Below are positions 57,872-64,000 of a stretch of 64,000 nucleotides of DNA, in pieces (the first letter of the stretch is position 1; each line of letters begins with the position of its first letter). A program made the translations under genes and the position numbers. The stretch covers positions 87,588,390-87,652,389 of the forward strand of contig JAVMKO010000003.1 of the NCBI GenBank assembly GCA_032164245.1. The letters are read 5' to 3'. Source of the DNA: Sternotherus odoratus. Taxonomy: Eukaryota; Chordata; Testudines; Kinosternidae. The notes beneath the pieces were generated by a model, which was given only the letters and a program-made list of their open reading frames with translations, was not told the origin of the DNA and made no database searches.

Positions 57872-60124
57872 GTAAGTCTCTGCTGTCATTTATAAACAAT
57901 AAGGTACACAGCTCATTGCTAAGGATGGCAAAACTAGATAAAGTAAGAAATGCTTCCACTCCTGTACCTTTGCCTAACAACTGAATCAAACCTATCAGAT
58001 CCAAAACTTTAGTTTTCATTATTACTCATTTTCACGTGCCTTTATACTTCAACCAAAAGTAGAAGTGGCAAAATACATAAACAAAACTCAAAAATGCTTT
58101 CCCGGCATAACTAGAATGACATTTGCAGTAGCAACTTCTCCCCTCTGCCACCCTTTTATAATAAGAATAAGAATAAAAAATACCCCAGGCAGATCTTTCT
58201 ATCAACCAGAAAGGAAGACGAATCAGAGACTCCATAAAGTCCAGAAGGAACTTCACTATTGCCATTCTGCATAACAGGAAGGGGTCCAAATATTACAGTG
58301 ATGGGCATCAATACCAAACCCTAAATAACCTTCCCCTGAGGCCCTGCCCTTGCACCACCTCTTCCCCCAAGGCCCTGCCTCCCCCTTGCTCCTGTCTGCT
58401 CTTTCCCCACCATCGCTCACCCTTAAGGCATAGCTCCCTGATTTTTAAAAGTGATGGGGCCGTGGCTCCCTGGTCTCGCCTGTTCTGGCGCCCCTGAACT
58501 CTCAGCATTAAACAGTGTTAAGCAAGGTCTGGGGTTTGGTATCCAGAGACCTTAGCCTGCTTAGTACCATGGCAAGGCCACTGGTAAAAATCATTCAACC
58601 TTTTATCAAAGATAAAGAGAAGAGGGAACAACAGTTAAAGCATTGGAAATGGAAAGGATTAAGTAAGGCTTTCATTTTAACATCGTCCCTTCTCCCCTTT
58701 CCCTTTAGCTGGAGAAAATTTAGAAGGAAACCTCCACCTCACCTTCACCCCCTACCCCGCTTTGTTTGATAGTCTCTTAGACGGAATCGCAATAATTGTT
58801 CATTTGGAGAGAAGAGAAGTTAGCTGAGATGGGCTGGAGCTGCTGTTGTTGCTGCTGCCTGTTGCAAAAGTCTGATCCTGTTTCATCTCAAGTGGTGTTT
58901 GGGATTCATCTGGGGTGGTGATGTATCTGGGTCCCTCTCTCTGGCTGAGTCTTTTCAGAATATCCCTTGGGATTAGGACGAAGAAGATCTGGGGGAGGGT
59001 GTCCCAGGATATGGTGGAGTTGGCAGCCATGAGGGGTAAAGCTCACTCCAGTAACCTCAGTCTATTCTTCCATTCTCCCTCTCCCCACCCACCTCAGTCT
59101 TTTTCTTTTAAGGACCCAAAAAGGGAATGATGAGTGGAATAACCCATCCCTTCATTATTTTGTCTACCAGTTAGGCCTAGTACCTGACACACCAATTTCA
59201 GCTCATTAATTTCTGGTTCTTCAGCTTCTGTTTTTACCAAGCATGATTTCACTATAGTCCTTGAGTCATATCAATGTAGTGTTTGGGGGGGGGGGGGGAG
59301 GGTGACTAATTTGGCATCTATCTCTGGTTCTCTTGCACCTGTTTATAACCTTCATTACTGAAATCACCTTGGCCAACTTTTCATCAATATTTGTTATTTC
59401 AGGTTATTGTAAGGTCTTACGGACTGAGCTCACAATTAGGGTAAACTTGTCAGCCCCATCATCACAACAGTGATCTGTTTTCCTCGTGAGAGAAATCAAC
59501 ATCTTTCACAACCACACTAAGCAGTTCTAGTTTCTGCACTTAGGTGGCATAAAGGGGCTGTTATCCAGATGCCAATCACCAGCAAAGAATTCCCCTGGCA
59601 CAGAGAAATTTCCAGCTAGCACATCTGTGCCACGATCAAGCCCATGTGCCTCTGCCCTTCCCCCTTATCCCACACAGAGGGTGGAGGGGCAGTGGACATG
59701 GTGCAGCTGTTCTCAGTTGCCCCCAGTCCTCCACCGATGTAGGCTCCATTAAGGAGAGGTGGACACAAGTGGTGTAACTTAGAACTACCTGGGTGCAGCA
59801 GTCAGTGATAGAGCCAGGCTGGCCTTCAAATCAGGGAGCCAGAACTGACCCTTTTGTACCATCCCGCCCCCCTACATAAAGCAGACTTCTGTCTCAGGAG
59901 GGAATCTCTTGCACTGTATCCACCTCCGATTGTTGGCTGTTAATGCCTTTTATGTAGTACTGGTGCAGCTCATCATTAAGACCATTTGCTTCTCTTTATA
60001 TAGAAGATTAAGTCAGTCTGAATAAAATACCTTGTATTTTCATGCTTGCTTCTCCTGATGGTCTCCTTTTGGTGTTCTGTGATGCTTACCTTAATGTTAC
60101 AGCTTCTTTATTATGTATCAACAG
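57872..60124 (+). other. PHACTR2: PHACTR2 intron (2.25 kb)
   Basis: From donor GTAAGT to acceptor CAACAG. 59540-59880 is a GC-richer patch that looks like an old repeat; nothing else recognised. Confidence 0.9.
59285..59298. repeat. Poly(G) run, 14 bp
   Basis: Uninterrupted G-run in the intron before the acidic exon. Confidence 0.9.
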
Positions 60125-60321
60125 TTCAGTTACCAAAGAAGACCAGGAAGAGGTGACTCCTAACCTAGCCATCCCTCAACCAACAGAAGAACCTCCTGAG
60201 TCTATGGCTAGTCCGGAAAGTGAGAGCAGCAAAGAGAACCACACCAGCGACTCCGATTCAGATGGGCCAATACTCTACACTGATGATGACGATGACGAAG
60301 ATGATAACACGAGTGGAGAAA
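60125..60321 (+). CDS. PHACTR2: PHACTR2 coding exon: acidic DSDSDGPILYTDD region
   Basis: Exon of 197 nt; phase 2 at its start, phase 1 at its end (acceptor CAACAG, donor GTAAGA). It encodes (Y)SVTKEDQEEVTPN, a region rich in Glu, Pro and Ser, then HTSDSDSDGPILYTDDDDDE and a Ser/Gly/Glu end. The DSDSDGPILYTDD block is a hallmark of PHACTR proteins just before RPEL2. The aspartate/glutamate run is coded by GAT/GAC/GAA repeats and is prone to length change. The frame passes correctly to the RPEL2 exon as A|GC (Ser). An upstream Met at 60042 belongs to the intron. Confidence 0.94.
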
Positions 60322-61393
60322 GTAAGACCATTTAAAGAGGGATGTGTCTAGGAGAAATGGTCATGTTATATGAATGGCAAAAGTAACCCATCAGTGAGCA
60401 GGTAGTTTAACTGTTATTTTCTGGAAGAGACACCTTCATCTTTGATTATGGACTTCTCAGGCATTTGATTCTCTTAGCACAGATGATGCATCGTGTGTGT
60501 GAAAGTTTTGAAATTTCATCAGAGTGACCTATTTTGGAAGGATCAGGCGGAAGCTGTTTGTCACCGGGCTGAGTTGGGATGCAAGGGAATAGCAGTCTCA
60601 GTTACGCGATTGCTTGAGTATTTCATGCATTTCGCCCTTGGTTCAATACATGATGAGCGGCATTAAAACTTTTATTCATAGGGGTACAGTTGAGCACAGG
60701 GAATTTCTACTTAGTGTGGGTCCTGCCATTAGTTGAATTATGTTGGTGGGGCAATCTTGGGAGGCTGGCATTGTCATTGTCCATGCTGTGTCTGGGTTTT
60801 GGATGAATAGATGACTACAGCTTTTCATCTAAACTACTTTACAAGCGCTAAATGCACTTTTAAAAAATGAATTTGCTCTTTTGGGATGATTTAACAGATT
60901 AGGTAATGTCTGCAGAGTGCTTTGAAGATGAAAAGCACTATAAAAGTGCTAAGTAGCATTAAAAAAATGAGGAGGGGGAGTGAGGGAGAAGAGGAGAATT
61001 AGACTGAACTATGTAAGGCTTAAGAAAAGAGAAGCAGTTTGCAAAACATGCCGTTAAAAAGAAAATAAAGTAACCTGTAATGCATCAGATTTCAGGGAGA
61101 CTCAAGCCCAGATTTCACATTTTTATCATATCACTTCACAGACGATGGGTGAAGCTTGTAAATTCACTCGCTACCTTTGAATGTCTTGGCTGTCAGCTTG
61201 TTCTTTTCTGAGTCCTTCAGTCTTTTATCGTCAAGAACCAAGTTGAAACTATTTTTCTTCTGATGTTAATTAAAATTCCTCTGTTGCATGTGGAAAAAGG
61301 CTGCTGTGGGGATGTATTAAAATTTCTTGCTGAGAGGTTGCATCTGTGACCGGAGTGTGAATGAACTGTCTGTCCCCCTCCTTTTTTCCTCAG
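60322..61393 (+). other. PHACTR2: PHACTR2 intron (1.07 kb)
   Basis: From donor GTAAGA to acceptor CCTCAG; no repeat or other feature recognised. Confidence 0.9.
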
Positions 61394-61550
61394 GCTCTTT
61401 GGCAAGTAAAATCCGTCGTAGGGATACTCTTGCTATCAAACTTGGCAACAGACCATCTAAAAAAGAATTGGAAGACAAAAACATCTTGCAGCGTACCTCT
61501 GAGGAGGAGAGGCAGGAAATCAGACATCAGATTGGAACAAAGCTAGTGAG
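61394..61550 (+). CDS. PHACTR2: PHACTR2 coding exon: RPEL motif 2
   Basis: Exon of 157 nt with acceptor CCTCAG and donor GTATCC. It encodes [20 protein letters not shown], then the RPEL2 core [13 protein letters not shown] and [20 protein letters not shown], ending with two bases of an Arg codon. This segment is nearly identical to human PHACTR2 as I know it (one visible change, RHQ for RQQ) and is the most conserved block of the gene here. In the family, RPEL2 to RPEL4 form a G-actin binding array next to the PP1-binding tail. The donor GTATCC is weak (+5 C). Read-through would add about 12 residues before a stop at 61585-61587. Confidence 0.97.
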
Positions 61551-63186
61551 GTATCCATTACAATCTGAGGGTGGGTTTGGGTGGTAGAGAAAAAAACAAG
61601 AACATTGGCATTACATCTTAAATGCCAGTGCCCTGCAGGATATTCTGGGTTGCCAGGTCTGTGAGCACCTGGTACATTCTTATGACATGAACTAAATTAT
61701 TTTATATACTTGAGAGCCAGATAAAAAACATATTTTATTCCTTAACAGTAGGTGTGGTGCATCATGTGTGTGGAATTCATGGAGCTCTTTTCCTTTAATA
61801 ATAATTTAGGCATATGGTTCTTATCGCTGATATCACTGATTATCCACAAATTATCCAGTAATCATATTGTGCTTATCTATATTTTCTCCATAGGCTAAAT
61901 TGAATACACTGTTCTTAACTTCTTGTCCTAAACCGCCTTGCATAGTATTGGTGGTACTGATGTGCTCCACTCCAAAGGTGACTGCATTTTGGCCATGGAT
62001 AATAGATTATTAAGCCACCCTAGTGGCTACATGGTTATGTTCATGTAGCGCTTTACACTTAAAGTGCAGTGTAAACCTGTGAAATCACTATGAAGTTTAA
62101 CACTTGTTCTTATCGAACTTTTAACATTTCAGTCAGCACCTGGCACTTTAAGGGTCTGATTCAAAACCCATTGAAGTCAATGAAAGTCTTGAGAACTACT
62201 GATGAAAAGCACTATATAAGAGCTAGGTATTATATTATTTTATATTATTAATATTGTTATTATTCAATGGGCTTTGGATCAGGTCCAAATTTTCTATGTA
62301 CTTTTCACAATAAGTGATTGCTAAACACATTAAAATCACTCATTATTAACCCTGTCTGACTTTGTTCAAACTCTGTAAGCTGGAGATAGTCATGTGCACA
62401 CATGAAAATTTGTACATAACTCAGTCCTCCATTGACGTGGGCTAATTTTATATATATACACAGTTAGTGCAGCTCATTGCCTTAACAGGTTTCTTCTCTA
62501 CATTGCATATCAATGGAATACTATGTGTTTGTGGGCAACTTCCATTATTCAATGCCAGTCCCCTGTAGCTATATCTCTCCTGCTTCTCTTACCACCCCGT
62601 CTTTGCCCCTTCCTTCCATTTTCCTGCAGAGGTCCTCTATTGCAGATTCCCCGTCTGATGGACATGGTGAGATTAATTATGCCAGTGATGCTCCCTGGTG
62701 AATCATAGGAGGTTTACTAGACAGAGAAGCTGACTCTGGGTCTTCTAACTTTCACGATATCCAAAGTTAACTTTCCTGTTGAAATTTCTCCTGCTTCTTT
62801 GCAGCCCAGAAGTGAATTTCTTTAGTAAATTTATGGCAATATTAGCTTATAATATTAAGTTTATAAAACTAGAGCCTTTTTTGAAAGGTTTTCACACACA
62901 GTTACCATGATTGCATCCACACATTGGTCATTGGCATGTCTAAGTGGCCAACTGTGCCTCAAACTAGACACATGCCTGCTCAGTACCCAGTGTATGCGCT
63001 CAATTGTAGAAAGTGCGTTCAGATTAATTCGGCTGTTGCACACCTACTTCTCAGTGGAAAATGAATAGCATTAAAAGACTGATTTAAAGAGTTGTGTTCC
63101 AGACTTTAACAAAGCAACTTACTGTTTTTATTGTTACCCTTTGAAAAATCTTGGCTTATAAATGGTCATTTAATTTGTACACACAG
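61551..63186 (+). other. PHACTR2: PHACTR2 intron (1.64 kb)
   Basis: From donor GTATCC to acceptor ACACAG. Contains a diverged repeat-like stretch around 62150-62280 with 'cccattgaagtcaatgaaag', a phrase common in amniote dispersed repeats. Confidence 0.85.
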
Positions 63187-63242
63187 GAGACTTAGCCAGA
63201 GGCCCACCACCGAAGAGCTAGAGCAGAGAAACATCCTGAAGC
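63187..63242 (+). CDS. PHACTR2: PHACTR2 coding exon: RPEL motif 3 (last exon in window)
   Basis: Short exon of 56 nt after ACACAG and before GTAAGT. It completes Arg, then encodes RLSQRPTTEELEQRNILK, the RPEL3 core RPTTEEL. It ends with C, which opens the next codon (Gln in the human protein). RPEL4, the RPEL-PP1 linker and the C-terminal PP1-binding residues are therefore outside the window to the right. The exon's borders, length and residues fit PHACTR family gene structure. Confidence 0.96.
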
Positions 63243-63364
63243 GTAAGTATTCTCTGCAGATTAGTGTAATTATTTATCTGTGCAGATCAGTGTACTTTTT
63301 GGCTTGTAGATAACTAAAATAGTTTTGATTTACATATTTGCATATATGTAGCACTCAATTAGTA

Positions 63365-63447
63365 GTGCTACATATGTGCACCTATACATATATACACACA
63401 TATACATATATGTATACATATATACGCATATATGCTACATATATGCT
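63365..63447. repeat. TATA/CATA-rich microsatellite
   Basis: Alternating purine-pyrimidine tract of tandem 'tatacatata' and 'tatgtatacata' units, starting 122 bp after the RPEL3 exon donor. Prone to cruciform formation and length change. Confidence 0.85.
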
Positions 63448-63871
63448 CCGCTCTGGACAGCTGTTGCTGAATTTAAGCCCTGACCACATGAGAAAGATAA
63501 TTCCAAAAACTCATACTAGAATATCACAAGCTACTTCTGCTGATTTTGAGGACACCAGTTACACTTTCCCTGTCCAGGTCTAATAAACATGATCTATCAA
63601 CATGTCAAAGGACACAATCAAACTAAAAATCACACCTCCTACTGTTACATGTAACACCCAAGATGAATATAGCTGATAGAGATGAACAGAAGATAAATAT
63701 TTTCTGTGTCATTTCAGCTCATTTATCTTGTGGGTTTGACAGCATTTCGTGTACAGTAACTTTCACTGTTTTCATAGTATAAACAGTAATTTTCCGTCAA
63801 AAGACAAGCCTGGGAACTTAAATTTATAACTGCTGGACACTAAAAACAGAGGCACTGGTTTTATGGCTCAT

Positions 63872-63911
63872 TCTACTATTCCAGACTAACACGGCTACCT
63901 CTATGATTCTT
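63872..63911 (-). mobile_element. Turtle SINE head fragment
   Basis: 'attccagactaacacggcta' followed by 'cctctatgattct', the reverse complement of the SINE 5' head seen at 31307. About 40 bp. Confidence 0.75.
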
Positions 63912-64000
63912 TACAATTTGTAATACACCCCACTGCCTGCTAGCGCTCCATTGTTCTACAACTGCAGAGGTGTTAATTGCCCACTTTGTTTTAAGTGGTC

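Larger units (their letters stand above)
63243..64000 (+). other. PHACTR2: PHACTR2 intron, start (continues beyond window)
   Basis: After donor GTAAGT; holds the TATA/CATA microsatellite and a SINE head. No further exon found before the window ends. Confidence 0.85.

Noticed and set aside
1..64000. Bacterial-type systems, CRISPR arrays, operons
   Set aside because: The window is vertebrate nuclear DNA; no direct-repeat/spacer array or prokaryotic gene was seen.

Overview
This is vertebrate (reptile) genomic DNA, almost certainly from a turtle. The sequence is AT-rich and full of interspersed repeats, and its protein-coding information is a chain of short exons with GT/AG splice borders. The turtle call rests on the repeats: short SINE copies carrying the tract 'cctgtggcaccttaaagac' and a 'gcataagctttcgtggg'-type body, CR1 LINEs with the usual 3' end, DIRS and Ty3/gypsy relics, many small terminal-inverted-repeat (TIR) elements that begin 'ggtatgtctacact', hAT-type elements with 8-bp duplications, and a Helitron. 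I recognise this combination from turtle genomes; no database search was made.

One gene is visible, on the + strand: PHACTR2 (phosphatase and actin regulator 2). Eight consecutive coding exons lie at 27249-27416, 42501-42581, 46096-46254, 53278-53511, 57316-57871, 60125-60321, 61394-61550 and 63187-63242. Reading frame and splice phase agree across all seven junctions, giving about 536 codons. They encode the basic N-terminal segment, RPEL actin-binding motif 1, the variable proline/serine/lysine-rich middle, an acidic patch, RPEL motif 2 and RPEL motif 3. The first coding exon (a few residues including the start Met) was not found and probably lies upstream of the window or is too short to recognise. 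RPEL motif 4 and the C-terminal PP1-binding tail lie beyond position 64000.

Layout. 1-27248 is upstream or intron 1 sequence: a GC-rich foldback TIR element (744-1239), a degraded DIRS retroelement (3176-4982), several TIR elements (7360-9530), a DIRS-end/gypsy composite (15555-16530), a CR1 piece (16765-17220) and a hAT (26031-26324). The 15-kb intron between the first two exons holds a solo LTR, a hAT and a Helitron packed into 2.3 kb (27519-29820), then a CR1 (39133-40936) that was invaded by an inverted SINE dimer and by a hAT element. The later introns are shorter and hold older, more diverged repeats (MIR-like SINEs, palindromic TIR elements).

No bacterial, phage, CRISPR or defence-type system is present. 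The points of most interest are structural DNA: a 96-bp perfect palindrome, an 81-nt-arm SINE hairpin, precisely dated nested insertions, a Helitron with a minisatellite core, and splice-site features of PHACTR2 that suggest regulated in-frame skipping of RPEL1.
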